Below, piece by piece: positions 45,758-54,699 of a DNA stretch of 64,000 bases (the first letter of the stretch is position 1; every line of letters starts with the position of its first letter). Origin of the DNA: Rhodospirillales bacterium (GTDB lineage Bacteria > Pseudomonadota > Alphaproteobacteria > Rhodospirillales > UBA2165); assembly GCA_022823235.1 (NCBI GenBank), contig JAJDXO010000049.1:1-64000 (forward strand). The letters run 5' to 3'. The position numbers and the translations under genes were made by a program. Under the pieces are notes generated by a model. The model saw nothing but the letters and a program-made list of their open reading frames with translations, did not search any database and was not told the DNA's origin.

Positions 45758-47368
45758 GTGGATACATCGGTCCTGATCGCCGGCGGCGGGCCGGTGGGCC
45801 TCACCCTGGCCCTCACCTTCGCCCGGTTCGGCATCGGCTGCATGGTGGTCGAGCGCGCCGCGGACACCACCCGGCATCCCAAGATGGACATCACCAACGG
45901 CCGCTCCATGGAGATCTTCCGCATGCTCGGCGTGGCGGACGCCATCTACGCCGCCGCGGTTCCGGACGACATCTGCCACGATGTAAGTTGGGTAAGCTCC
46001 CTCGTGGGCCATGAGATTTACCGCTTCGAATATCCGGGCCCCCGCGAGGCTCGTGACATCTACCGGCGCACCAATGACGGCACCCAGGCTATGGAGCCCG
46101 ACGTCCGTATCTCTCAGATCCTGGTCGAGCCTCTGCTCCGGGATGCGGCCATGGCGTCGCCTCACGTGGCCATCCGATATGGCTGCGAGTTCCTGGAATT
46201 CGAACAGGACGACCAAGGGGTCACCGGCCGGGTCAAGAACGCGGACACAGGTGAAACAGAGGAAATCCGGGCGCGATACCTGGCCGGATGCGACGGCGGC
46301 AACAGCCGGGTGCGGGATCAAATGGGTATCGGACTCTCCGGCGATGCCAACATCCGGACCCGTTACTCCATCCACTTCGTTTCCGAGGATAGAGCCACGT
46401 TCGAGCCCTGGGGGCCGGCCTGGCACTACCAGTCACCGATCCACGGCACCCTGGTCGCCCAGGACGGCATCGAGCGCTACACCCTGCATTCCTACCTGGA
46501 CGACGGGGAGAGCCCGGAGACGGTCGATCCCTACGACAAAGTGAGAGCATTCGTCGGCACGGATTTCCGTTTCGAGCTTTTGCGGGCGCTCAACTGGCAG
46601 AACAATTTACTGCTTGCCGATGGCTACCGGGACGGGCGCGTGCTGCTCGCCGGCGACGCCGTCCATCAATACATCCCGACCGGCGGCTACGGCATGAATA
46701 CGGGCGTCGGGGACGCCTTCGATTTGGGCTGGAAGCTCTCCGCCGTTATCCAGGGCTGGGGCGGCGCGCGGCTCCTGGACAGCGTCCGGGAAGAACGCCA
46801 GCCCGTTGCCCGGCGCAACCGGGAAGGCTCCAAGCGCCACGCCGAAGCGCGGATCGCCATCGGCCAGGTCTGGCCCGATAATCTCGACGATGAGGGTCGC
46901 GGCGGTGATGCGGCCCGCGCGGAACTCGCGAAGAAGATCGAGCAGATCGGCAACGCCGAAAACGAAAGCCGGGGTATCGAGCTCGGCTACGGCTACGCCG
47001 GCTCGTCCATCGTCTGCAACGAAGCGGGTGACGAAACCCAGGACGATCCTCTGCGCTACGTCCCGACGACTACACCCGGCTACCGGCCACCGGCACTCTA
47101 TCTGGAGGATGGCACGCCTATCTTCGACAGGTTCGGCGCCGGGTTCACGCTTCTCGATTTTGGCGAAAAAGGTAGTGATGCATTCCAGGCCGAAGCCGCA
47201 ACCCAGGGCATCCCGCTGCAAACTGCCAGCATCCAGGACGATCACCACGCCCGCGCCCTTTACGGCCGCGGCCTGGTGCTTGTCCGTCCCGACCAACATG
47301 TGGCCTGGCGGGGCGACGCGCCTCCGGACGACCCCGGAGCCATCCTGCGGCGGGTCTCGGGGAATTGA
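45758..47368 (+). CDS. FAD-dependent monooxygenase, PheA/TfdB type
   Basis: 536 residues from GTG 45758, giving the Rossmann start VDTSVLIAGGGPVGLTLALT, with FAD-binding Glu in GCMVVERAAD. The second FAD motif is GRVLLAGDAVHQYIPTGGYG with the GD and a C-terminal thioredoxin-like domain (about 440-536, ending PDDPGAILRRVSGN). These enzymes hydroxylate phenols and other aromatics with NADPH. ACGGAGCG upstream is a plausible Shine-Dalgarno; the frame opens 18 codons earlier inside the preceding gene. It is the last intact enzyme of the TetR cluster, followed by a truncated MetE-like start. Confidence 0.88.
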   Translation: MDTSVLIAGGGPVGLTLALTFARFGIGCMVVERAADTTRHPKMDITNGRSMEIFRMLGVADAIYAAAVPDDICHDVSWVSSLVGHEIYRFEYPGPREARDIYRRTNDGTQAMEPDVRISQILVEPLLRDAAMASPHVAIRYGCEFLEFEQDDQGVTGRVKNADTGETEEIRARYLAGCDGGNSRVRDQMGIGLSGDANIRTRYSIHFVSEDRATFEPWGPAWHYQSPIHGTLVAQDGIERYTLHSYLDDGESPETVDPYDKVRAFVGTDFRFELLRALNWQNNLLLADGYRDGRVLLAGDAVHQYIPTGGYGMNTGVGDAFDLGWKLSAVIQGWGGARLLDSVREERQPVARRNREGSKRHAEARIAIGQVWPDNLDDEGRGGDAARAELAKKIEQIGNAENESRGIELGYGYAGSSIVCNEAGDETQDDPLRYVPTTTPGYRPPALYLEDGTPIFDRFGAGFTLLDFGEKGSDAFQAEAATQGIPLQTASIQDDHHARALYGRGLVLVRPDQHVAWRGDAPPDDPGAILRRVSGN

Positions 47369-47388
47369 CTAGGTAAGGGGAGGGAGAC

Positions 47389-47481
47389 ATGTCCGATCCT
47401 CGCAATATCCACTTTGTCGGCAGCCTTGGCATGGCCGGCGTCGAGACCGCTTTTCGGACCTTGGCCGAACAGGCCGACTGA
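47389..47481 (+). pseudogene. Second remnant of a MetE-like gene start (30 codons)
   Basis: ATG 47389, with the Shine-Dalgarno GGGGAGGGAG, encodes MSDPRNIHFVGSLGMAGVET and AFRTLAEQAD, then stops. VGS-x(5)-ETAFRTL parallels VGSIPLDTPEEVFRTF of the intact gene at 44611, though DNA similarity is weaker than for the copy at 43529. The perfect ribosome-binding site suggests a once-functional gene whose body was deleted. Confidence 0.55.
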
Positions 47482-47627
47482 AAACCCTGATACAGCTCGA
47501 TCATCCCCCCCCTCCCAAAAACCGGGCAGGCTCACTTTGACCGCAGCCCGCCCCCCGTCATCAAATCACCGCTGGCAATACGGCGCAGGTGTGATATCAC
47601 CCGCGCCCCATCCCGAGGGCATTGGTC

Positions 47628-49004
47628 ATGGAGCAGACGGCGGCGCGGCCGGAACGGCTGGACGACCCGCCCCGCAGCTTGCGGGCGCGGGTTCGAGAGA
47701 TGGTGCGCCTGGCCCTGCCGCAGATCGCATCGCGATCCGGCATGCTGATCATGGCGGTGGTCGATACGGCCATGGTCGGCCGGTTCGCCGCCCACGAGCT
47801 GGCCTACCAGTCCCTCGGCAACGCGGTGACCATTCCCCTGTTCGTGACGGCCATCGGACTTCTCCTCGGCACCCTGGTGATGACCGCCAGGACCCTCGGC
47901 AGCGGCCGGACCGACAGGCTTGGCGCGGTCTGGCGCCGGGCGACGGTCTATGCGGTTGGGCTCGGCGCCATCTGCATGGTCATCGCGTTCACAGGCGAGT
48001 GGGTGCTGGTGGTCACCGGCCAATCGGCGGACCTGGTGCGGGGCGGCGGCGAAGTGGTCCGCGTGCTGGCCCTGGGCCTGCCGTTCATGATGATCTATCT
48101 CGCCAGCGCCTACTTTCTCGAAGGGCTGAAGCGGCCGGTCGCGCCGATGGTGTTCATGATCATCGCCAATCTGTTCAACGTGCTGTTCAACTGGATGTGG
48201 GTCTATGGAAATCTCGGGTTCGACGCCATGGGCGCTGTCGGGTCGGCGTGGGCGACGACCGGCATCCGCATCCTGCTGGCCGCCGTCACCGTCGCCTATG
48301 TGTGGAACCTGCATGACCGCGACGCGCTCGGCATCCGCAGGAAGGCGGGGGGCGGCTGGCGGGACTGGGCACTCCAGCGCCGCATCGGCTATTCGGCCGG
48401 CGGCAGCCACCTCATCGAATCCACCGCCTTCGCCGCCCAGTCCTTCATCGCCGGGCTGTTGGGGGCGTTGGCGCTCGCCGCCTACTCCATCGCCTTTCAG
48501 GTGTTGGGGCTGATCTTCATGACCGCCATCGGCATCGGTGCGGCGAGCGCGGTGATGGTCGGGCACGCCTGGGGACGAGGCGACACCGCCGAGATGTCCC
48601 GGGCGGGCTGGACGGGCCTCGGGCTCAACACCATCGCCATGGGCTTCTTCGGGGTGCTGGTAGTCGCGTTCTCGCCTTATTTGGCGCAAGGGTTCGCCAA
48701 GGACCCGGCGTTGATCGAACTCGCCACGCCGCTGATCGCCTTCATCCCGTTGCTGCTGATCTTCGACGGCGGCCAGGCGGTTCTCGGCCACGTTCTGCGG
48801 GGCCGGGGCGAAACCTGGTTTCCGGTAGCCGCCCACACAATCTCCTACGGCGCGATCCTGCTGCCGCTCGCCATCGTCCTGGCGCTGCCGATGGGCCGCG
48901 GCGTCATGGGAATCCTGGAAGCGATCCTCATCGCATCGGTGATTTCGCTCTGCCTCCTCGCCTGGCGGTTTCACCGGCTCGCCAAGCGGGATCAACGCGG
49001 CTGA
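47628..49004 (+). CDS. MATE-family efflux transporter
   Basis: 458 residues with twelve predicted helices in two bundles. MATE features are visible: RALPQIASRSG-type opening (REMVRLALPQIASRSGMLIM), VDTAMVGRFAAHELAYQSLG, and the second-half counterpart LAAYSIAFQVLGLIFMTAIG with IGAASAVMVGHAWGRGD. Antiporters of this family export cationic drugs or metabolites using Na+ or H+. ATG 47628 is preferred to TTG 47622. It sits just after the oxygenase cluster on the same strand and could export a product or substrate analogue. Confidence 0.92.
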   Translation: MEQTAARPERLDDPPRSLRARVREMVRLALPQIASRSGMLIMAVVDTAMVGRFAAHELAYQSLGNAVTIPLFVTAIGLLLGTLVMTARTLGSGRTDRLGAVWRRATVYAVGLGAICMVIAFTGEWVLVVTGQSADLVRGGGEVVRVLALGLPFMMIYLASAYFLEGLKRPVAPMVFMIIANLFNVLFNWMWVYGNLGFDAMGAVGSAWATTGIRILLAAVTVAYVWNLHDRDALGIRRKAGGGWRDWALQRRIGYSAGGSHLIESTAFAAQSFIAGLLGALALAAYSIAFQVLGLIFMTAIGIGAASAVMVGHAWGRGDTAEMSRAGWTGLGLNTIAMGFFGVLVVAFSPYLAQGFAKDPALIELATPLIAFIPLLLIFDGGQAVLGHVLRGRGETWFPVAAHTISYGAILLPLAIVLALPMGRGVMGILEAILIASVISLCLLAWRFHRLAKRDQRG

Positions 49005-49165
49005 AATCCACGGAAACCGGAGCTACAAATCATCAAGAAGACCGCCGACGATCTAAACGCGACATAAAATCGGTCCAATTTCTAAAGCTGGTTGCGAGAT
49101 TGCCAGCGTTTGCGGACAATAGCTATCCCGTAACTCCGCGCAGATGAGACATTGGAGTTCTACCG

Positions 49166-50377
49166 ATGGGTGTCGAAGGCTTCATTCTATTTACTGCCGT
49201 GTTCGTGGCGGCAGGATTCGTCATGTGGATCTTCCAACTCTACAACGAAGCACGAAAGTACCGAGAACTAAGGCCTGAGCTGGACACTGTCCGCAACAGA
49301 ACTGCGGAACTCGATCAGAAAACGATCACACTGGAGAAGGACAGAGATGAGTTCAAAAAAAATGTGGATGCCCACTGGCAAGGAATGGAAGCGATAGCAG
49401 CGGAGAAAACGATTGGTTTTCCATGGCTCGCCGGCGCGTATGCGGACTATTTTGAGTTGTTGGACAGAAAGGAAGCACGGTACCTAGAACAGAAGAAGCA
49501 TCCGGCAAAAAAAGCAGCCGAGCATGTTCGTGAGGCAGCCGCCCGTCGCAGAAAGGCCGAACATCGCGCCAAAACAAATGAGTACATCGTCAGCTACTAT
49601 GAATCACTTTTTCCCTGGCTATCCGAATTCCGGGAGGAAGAATCTGACGAGCTAATCGAATCCAACGTTTCTTCGGATGCGGGCGCGGATGATGCAGCAA
49701 GGCAATTCTTGACTGCGTCCGAATACGAAAAACTCTCCAACACGGAAAAATACCAACTTGCCCTAGATCGCTACAGTTCACGGAGAAAATCGAAATGGGC
49801 GATTGGTAGGGATTACGAACGCTACGTTGGGTACCTCTACGAATCACGGGGGTACGATGTCGAATACAAGGGCATCCTAGACTCTTTTGAAGACATGGGC
49901 CGCGACATAGTTGCCAGACGGTCTGACGACACACTCATCGTTCAATGCAAATGTTGGTCGAGATCCAAGATTATTCACGAGAAGCACATATTCCAACTAT
50001 TCGGGACGACGATCGAGTTTTGTCACGATCACCAGCTGCCCTCCGATCTTCCACAACAGCCCAATCTTTTGGATTGGAGGTCGGCCTGGAACAATGTTCG
50101 GCCGATTTTTATCACCACGACCGAATTGTCAGATAAGGCAAGGCGGATCGCCCAAACCTTGAATGTCGAGGTAATCGAGAACGAACCGTTTGAAGAATGG
50201 CCGATGATCAAATGCAATTTATCCTCAACAGGTGAGAGGATTTACCACTTGCCCTTCGATCAACAATATGACCGAGTGATGATTGAAGCTCTTAAACAGG
50301 AGTTTTTTGCTTGGACAATCGCCGAAGCCGAAGCTGCCGGCTACAGAAGGGCCTTCAGGTGGCGCGACAAAACCTAA
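49166..50377 (+). CDS. Membrane-anchored Mrr-like restriction endonuclease-fold protein
   Basis: 403 residues. An N-terminal helix (GFILFTAVFVAAGFVMWIFQ, about 5-24) is followed by a long charged coiled coil (about 28-75, RTAELDQKTITLEKDRDEFK). The C-terminal half holds an Mrr-type fold: YERYVGYLYESRGYDVEYKG, then DMGRDIVARRSDDTLIVQCK-CW, where D and the QCK lysine form the D-x(n)-QxK catalytic signature. Base composition is clearly lower in GC than its neighbours, with A/T-rich codons, which suggests transfer. Similar anchored nucleases are suspected defence proteins. No methyltransferase or other partner is adjacent. Confidence 0.82.
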   Translation: MGVEGFILFTAVFVAAGFVMWIFQLYNEARKYRELRPELDTVRNRTAELDQKTITLEKDRDEFKKNVDAHWQGMEAIAAEKTIGFPWLAGAYADYFELLDRKEARYLEQKKHPAKKAAEHVREAAARRRKAEHRAKTNEYIVSYYESLFPWLSEFREEESDELIESNVSSDAGADDAARQFLTASEYEKLSNTEKYQLALDRYSSRRKSKWAIGRDYERYVGYLYESRGYDVEYKGILDSFEDMGRDIVARRSDDTLIVQCKCWSRSKIIHEKHIFQLFGTTIEFCHDHQLPSDLPQQPNLLDWRSAWNNVRPIFITTTELSDKARRIAQTLNVEVIENEPFEEWPMIKCNLSSTGERIYHLPFDQQYDRVMIEALKQEFFAWTIAEAEAAGYRRAFRWRDKT

Positions 50378-50413
50378 GCCCCGCCAATACAACCAAACCC
50401 TAGCTTTGGTCGC

Positions 50414-50761
50414 TTACCCCGACGCGCAGTCGACGCACAGCGGCACGGCGGGATCGCCGGCCAGGCGTTTCTCTTCGATGTCCTCGCCGCAGGCAACGCA
50501 GTAGCCGTATTCGCCCTCGTCGATGCGCTTGAGGGCGGCGTCGATGCGCTGGATTTCGATCTCGCGCCGGCGTTCCTGTTCGAGGGCCATCTCGTGTACC
50601 TGCAGCGCGTCCATCCGGGACAACCGGCCCTGGGTCTGTTGATCCAGCTCGACGGGCTTGCGGTCGTCCACGGTGATCTCTTCCAGATGCTCGATTTCGG
50701 CCCGGGCATCCAGAAGCTGCTTCCTGACCTTTTTCAGGTCCGCTGCTTTGAGTGCGGGCAT
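50414..50761 (-). CDS. DksA/TraR-type zinc-finger protein
   Basis: 115 residues. A long N-terminal helix pair (LKKVRKQLLDARAEIEHLEE; QGRLSRMDALQVHEMALEQE) ends in a zinc finger C88-x2-C91...C109-x2-C112 (YCVACGED, CVDCASG). DksA-type proteins enter the RNA polymerase secondary channel with ppGpp. This is the short, YbiI/TraR-like class; the DxxDxA tip motif of DksA is not obvious, so its activity may differ. It is convergent with the nuclease gene. The true start is ATG 50761. Confidence 0.88.
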   Translation of the reverse strand: MPALKAADLKKVRKQLLDARAEIEHLEEITVDDRKPVELDQQTQGRLSRMDALQVHEMALEQERRREIEIQRIDAALKRIDEGEYGYCVACGEDIEEKRLAGDPAVPLCVDCASG

Positions 50762-50892
50762 AACGGTTCGATTCTAGAGCAGTTTTTACCATCTTGCCAA
50801 ATCCTGACACATAAATGACGGGAATTGCCAATCACATGGCCGGCGAGATAGGGTATAACCTATTGTAAAATATATATTTTAGGGAAACGATC

Positions 50893-52137
50893 ATGACGGC
50901 GGGCGCGGACAATCGGGGGACCCCCCGGAGGACTCCCCAGAGGATTCCCAAGGCGGGCAACCCGCTCGAAGTCTTCCTGATCTTTTTGCGTCTCGGCCTG
51001 ACGTCATTCGGCGGACCGGTGGCTCATCTCGGCTATTTCCGCACCGAATTCGTCGAGAGGCAAAAGTGGCTCAGCGACGCGGCCTACGCCGATCTGGTGG
51101 CGCTGTGCCAGTTCCTCCCCGGCCCCGCCTCCAGCCAGGTGGGGATCGGCATCGGTCTGTCGCGGGCCGGGCTCCCGGGCAGCCTCGCCGCCTGGCTCGG
51201 CTTCACCACCCCATCGGCCCTCGCCATGGCGGCCATCGGATTGGGCGCGGTGGCGTTCCAGGACAATCTCACCCAGGATATCCTGAAGATGCTGATGCTG
51301 GTGGCCGTCGCCGTGGTCGCCAACGCGGTGTGGGGCATGGCGCGCATGCTGTGCACCGACGGCACCCGGGCGGCCATCGCCGTCGCCGCCACCGTGGTGC
51401 TGCTCATGGTCCCTTCCACATCCATCCAATTGGCGGTCATCGCGGGCGGCGCGGTGCTGGGGCTCGTCCTGGTCAAGGCGCGGGAATCCGAAGAGGAGGA
51501 TGCCTTCGAGATCCCGGTGGGACGCGGGATTGCCGTCTTCTGCCTGATCGCGTTCTTCGTGCTGCTCGCCGGCCTGCCGGTGGCGGCAATCCGGTTCCCG
51601 GACCAGGCGCTGATCCTGTTCGACAGCTTCTACCGCTCGGGCTCGCTGGTGTTCGGCGGCGGCCATGTGGTCCTGCCGTTGCTGCAGGAAGAAGTGGTGC
51701 CGCCCGGCTGGGTCGCCCCGGATGCGTTCCTCGCCGGTTACGGCGCGGCGCAGGCCATGCCGGGCCCGCTGTTCACATTTGCCTCGTACCTGGGCGCGGT
51801 GAGCCAGGTGCCGCCGACCGCCTGGACGGGCGCGCTGATCGCCACCATCGCCATATTCGTTCCGTCGTTCCTGCTGGTGATCGGGACGCTGCCGTTCTGG
51901 GACGGCCTGCGCCGGGTCGGAAGCGTCCGCCGGGCCCTCGCCGGGGTGAACGCCGCGGTGGTCGGACTGCTGCTCGCCGCGCTTTACGATCCGGTCATCA
52001 CCAGCGCGGTGGCGAACAATGCCGATGTCGCGGCGGCGCTGGTGTTGTTTTTGCTCATCGCCGTCTGGAAGGTGCCGCCGTGGCTGGTGGTGGCCGGCGC
52101 GGCGGTCTACGGCGCCGGGCTCGGCTTTGTGCTCTAG
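50893..52137 (+). CDS. chrA: Chromate transporter ChrA
   Basis: 414 residues with two homologous CHR halves, about twelve membrane helices. The first half starts EVFLIFLRLGLTSFGGPVAH and includes FLPGPASSQVGIGIGLSRAG. The second includes FYRSGSLVFGGGHVVLPLLQ and GYGAAQAMPGPLFTFASYLG. The long form exports chromate by proton exchange. The N-terminus is rich in Arg, Thr and Pro (GTPRRTPQRIPKAGNPLE). ATG 50893 follows AGGGAAACG. No regulator is adjacent; the upstream 130 bases include an AT-rich patch (AATATATATTTT) probably holding its promoter. Confidence 0.95.
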   Translation: MTAGADNRGTPRRTPQRIPKAGNPLEVFLIFLRLGLTSFGGPVAHLGYFRTEFVERQKWLSDAAYADLVALCQFLPGPASSQVGIGIGLSRAGLPGSLAAWLGFTTPSALAMAAIGLGAVAFQDNLTQDILKMLMLVAVAVVANAVWGMARMLCTDGTRAAIAVAATVVLLMVPSTSIQLAVIAGGAVLGLVLVKARESEEEDAFEIPVGRGIAVFCLIAFFVLLAGLPVAAIRFPDQALILFDSFYRSGSLVFGGGHVVLPLLQEEVVPPGWVAPDAFLAGYGAAQAMPGPLFTFASYLGAVSQVPPTAWTGALIATIAIFVPSFLLVIGTLPFWDGLRRVGSVRRALAGVNAAVVGLLLAALYDPVITSAVANNADVAAALVLFLLIAVWKVPPWLVVAGAAVYGAGLGFVL

Positions 52138-52138
52138 T

Positions 52139-52663
52139 TCACGGCGCCGGATCGGCGTCGATCAGCACGAAGGCGATCCGGCACGGCTCGTCATAGCGGT
52201 TGGCCCACGCGTGGTTGGTGCCCCGCTGAACCACCACGTCGCCGGCCTGCACGGTCATGTCCTCATCGTCCAACAGCAGATCGACCTTTCCCGACATGAT
52301 CACCGCATAGTCGATGCTGTCGGTCTTGTGCATGCCGGGATGACGCGCATCGGCCGGGGTCGTGGCGCCCTTGCCGGCGAGAAGCTCCGTCTCGGCACTA
52401 ACGTCCGCGTCGGGGCCGCTCTCCGGCGGGAACTCGACGATGCGAAACACCGAGCCGCCGGCCGGCGGCGGAATCGGCATTTTGTCTCCCGCCGTCTCCC
52501 GATCGCCGGAATTATCCGCCGGCGTCCGGTCGGTGGCCCAAAGTTCGGCGAGCCGGATTCCGCCTTTTTCGGCGACATTGACCGGCGGCGCGCCATCGGA
52601 GACGGCGATTGCCCGTCCACCTGAATCGTGGCCGGTGACGATCCGGCGAATGTCCATTGTCAT
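52139..52663 (-). CDS. Cupin-domain protein
   Basis: 174 residues, single cupin barrel in the C-terminal half. The first cupin motif is degenerate (MHKTDSIDYAVIMSGKVDLL), with G(x)5HxH reduced to a His-rich start; the second is GDVVVQRGTNHAWANRYDEP with one clear His. The N-terminal region (about 1-100) resembles the DUF-like extension of small cupins near aromatic catabolism genes. It may be a metal enzyme or a storage-type fold. ATG 52663 overlaps the PEP-mutase gene stop, so both are co-translated. Confidence 0.83.
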   Translation of the reverse strand: MTMDIRRIVTGHDSGGRAIAVSDGAPPVNVAEKGGIRLAELWATDRTPADNSGDRETAGDKMPIPPPAGGSVFRIVEFPPESGPDADVSAETELLAGKGATTPADARHPGMHKTDSIDYAVIMSGKVDLLLDDEDMTVQAGDVVVQRGTNHAWANRYDEPCRIAFVLIDADPAP

Positions 52664-53505
52664 GACTTGTCCCCTCTGTTCATTGCATAGAGCCGGTTGA
52701 GTTCCGGGTGCGGAATGGCGCCGTCGAGGAAGCCGAAGGTCCCGTCGTCCCTGAGTTCGGCCAGCACCCGGCGCAGGTAGCCGAAAGCCCCGCGGGTGAG
52801 GCCGCCCGCGACCGATACGCGGGCGACGCCGAGGGCCGCCAGACCGGCCACATCGAGACCGCCCGCGCCGGCCGGCACGTTGAGCGGCCCGTCGATGGCC
52901 TTGGCGAGGCCGCCGATGGCGTCCGCATCCGTCACCCCGATCACATAGGCGCAGTCGGCCCCGGCGGCGAGATAGGCGTTGGCACGCTCGACGGCGATGT
53001 CGAATTTCTCGCCGGGCTCCCGGATATTGCCGAAATAGATATCGGTCCGCGCGTTGATCACCATGGGGATTCCGGTCTCGTCGGCGGCCGCCCGGGCGGC
53101 GGCAATCCGGTCCACCGCGAGGCCCTTCTCCAGGATTTCACCCGAATGTTCGATGCCGTCCTCCAGATTGAGTCCAACCGCGCCGGCGTCGGCGGTCAGC
53201 CTCACGGTGTCGGCGACAATTCCGGGCGCCTCGCCGTAGCCGGTTTCCATATCCGCGGTAACCGGAATGTCGACCGCCGAGGCGCAGGCCCTGACGGCGT
53301 TCAGCATGTCGTCGCGGGAAATCACTTCGCCGTCCGGCAGACCGTGGGCCCAGGCGACCCCGGCGCTGGTGGTGGCGATGGCCTCGAACCCGGCCTCGGC
53401 CGCCAGCACCGACGTCCCCGCATCCCAGATGTTGGGCAGCACCAGCGGCGCGTCGCCGCCATGCCGGGCCCGCAGCGCCTGGGCCTTGGATACCTGATCC
53501 CTCAT
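52660..53505 (-). CDS. Isocitrate lyase/PEP mutase family protein
   Basis: 281 residues from MRDQVSKAQALRARHGGDAP. The barrel signatures are PLVLPNIWDAGTSVLAAEAG, VDIPVTADMETGYGEAPGIV and AVGLNLEDGIEHSGEILEKG, where acidic residues bind Mg2+ and the substrate. There is no KKCGH lyase motif, so it is of the PEP mutase/oxaloacetase-like type rather than isocitrate lyase. Its stop overlaps the cupin ATG. The function may be cleavage of a 2-oxo or phosphono acid; unproven. Confidence 0.88.
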   Translation of the reverse strand: MRDQVSKAQALRARHGGDAPLVLPNIWDAGTSVLAAEAGFEAIATTSAGVAWAHGLPDGEVISRDDMLNAVRACASAVDIPVTADMETGYGEAPGIVADTVRLTADAGAVGLNLEDGIEHSGEILEKGLAVDRIAAARAAADETGIPMVINARTDIYFGNIREPGEKFDIAVERANAYLAAGADCAYVIGVTDADAIGGLAKAIDGPLNVPAGAGGLDVAGLAALGVARVSVAGGLTRGAFGYLRRVLAELRDDGTFGFLDGAIPHPELNRLYAMNRGDKS

Positions 53506-53602
53506 ATCGTCCTCCCTGGATCGCACCTGAGCTTAGCCCCGGAACGATGGTGGGGAAAAGCTTGGGAATCGCGTAGCGGGCGAATCGTGCTATAGGCGGC
53601 GC

Positions 53603-54295
53603 ATGAAGGAAACCGAGCTTTATCCGCCCATCAAGGCGTTTCTCGAGGCCCAGGGCTACGAGGTCAAGGCCGAGGTCGGCGATTGCGACGTGCTGGCGGT
53701 GCGGGGCGGCGAAGAGCCGGTGGTGGTCGAGCTCAAGACCGGATTCACCCTGCCGCTGGTGTTCCAGGGCATCCGCCGCCAGACCGTCTCGGAGACCGTC
53801 TACCTCGCCGTTCCCGCCCAAACCGGGAGCGGCAAGTCGGTCTGGCGGGGACGCTATCGGGACATCACGAAGCTCTGCCGGATGCTGGGGCTCGGGTTGC
53901 TGACGGTCGCGTTCAGGAAGTCCGGCGCCGTGGTCGAGGTGCACCTGGATCCCGCCCCCTATGCGCCTAAGAAATACAAGCCCCGTCAATCCCGGCTGCT
54001 GAAGGAACATGCGCGGCGGGTCGGCGATCCCAATTCGGGCGGCAGCACCGGCACGCCCATCATCACCGCCTACCGGCAGGATGCGTTGAGATGCGCCCGG
54101 TACCTCCTGGATCACGGCCCGGCGAAGGCCTATGTCATCCATCAGGCGACCGGCGTCGCGCGCGCCCGGCGCATCCTCTACAGCGACCATTACGGCTGGT
54201 TCGAGCGCGTGGACCGGGGGATTTACCGGCTGACGCCCGCGGGCGAGCATGCCCTCGAACGGTTCGCCGGACAATTCGCCGAAGCCGCCGAATAA
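53603..54295 (+). CDS. DUF2161 PD-(D/E)xK-like phosphodiesterase-type protein
   Basis: 230 residues. The N-terminal half is a nuclease-like fold: LYPPIKAFLEAQGYEVKAEV, GDCDVLAVRGGEEPVVVELK, where CDV and ELK form a D...ExK site. The C-terminal half (SGGSTGTPIITAYRQDALRC onwards) resembles a winged-helix module (GWFERVDRGIYRLTPAGEHA). DUF2161 is annotated as putative PD-(D/E)XK phosphodiesterase; the biological role is unknown. It is diverged from the PEP mutase gene by about 100 nt. Confidence 0.85.
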   Translation: MKETELYPPIKAFLEAQGYEVKAEVGDCDVLAVRGGEEPVVVELKTGFTLPLVFQGIRRQTVSETVYLAVPAQTGSGKSVWRGRYRDITKLCRMLGLGLLTVAFRKSGAVVEVHLDPAPYAPKKYKPRQSRLLKEHARRVGDPNSGGSTGTPIITAYRQDALRCARYLLDHGPAKAYVIHQATGVARARRILYSDHYGWFERVDRGIYRLTPAGEHALERFAGQFAEAAE

Positions 54296-54371
54296 TCGGT
54301 TTTGACCATCGGGGCGCGCCCGCCTATGAAGACGGCAGCCCAGCCGCATCACCAATACCAGGGGAATATCG

Positions 54372-54674
54372 ATGGCCAATCTGATCAATCTCGTCACCAT
54401 GTCCTACGATGAGGACATCCTCGATGAAGCGCTGCGTCTGCTGATGATCAATGCGCGGGCGGCGCGCGAAGAGGAAGGCTGCCTGCAGTTCGACGTGGTC
54501 CGACAGCAGGGCACCGGGACCGAGTTCATTTTGTACGAGGTCTACAAGGACGAGGCGGCCCTCGACATCCACAAGACCTACGATCACTTCAAGAACTATT
54601 TCGAGTTCATCTTGAGCCAGGGCGACAAGGTCCGGCGGAAGGCTGTACTCTACGACCCGTACGAGGGCGAGTAG
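54372..54674 (+). CDS. Antibiotic biosynthesis monooxygenase (ABM) domain protein
   Basis: 100 residues. The ABM ferredoxin-like fold is marked by MANLINLVTMSYDEDILDEA, AREEEGCLQFDVVRQQGTGT and EFILYEVYKDEAALDIHKTY. Family members oxidise quinols or degrade haem, or act in quorum-signal turnover. It is followed after 25 nt by a RidA-family gene, so the two are likely co-transcribed. No haem-specific residues are seen. Confidence 0.88.
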   Translation: MANLINLVTMSYDEDILDEALRLLMINARAAREEEGCLQFDVVRQQGTGTEFILYEVYKDEAALDIHKTYDHFKNYFEFILSQGDKVRRKAVLYDPYEGE

Positions 54675-54699
54675 GCGCCCGGCATCCAGGGAGAAAATC

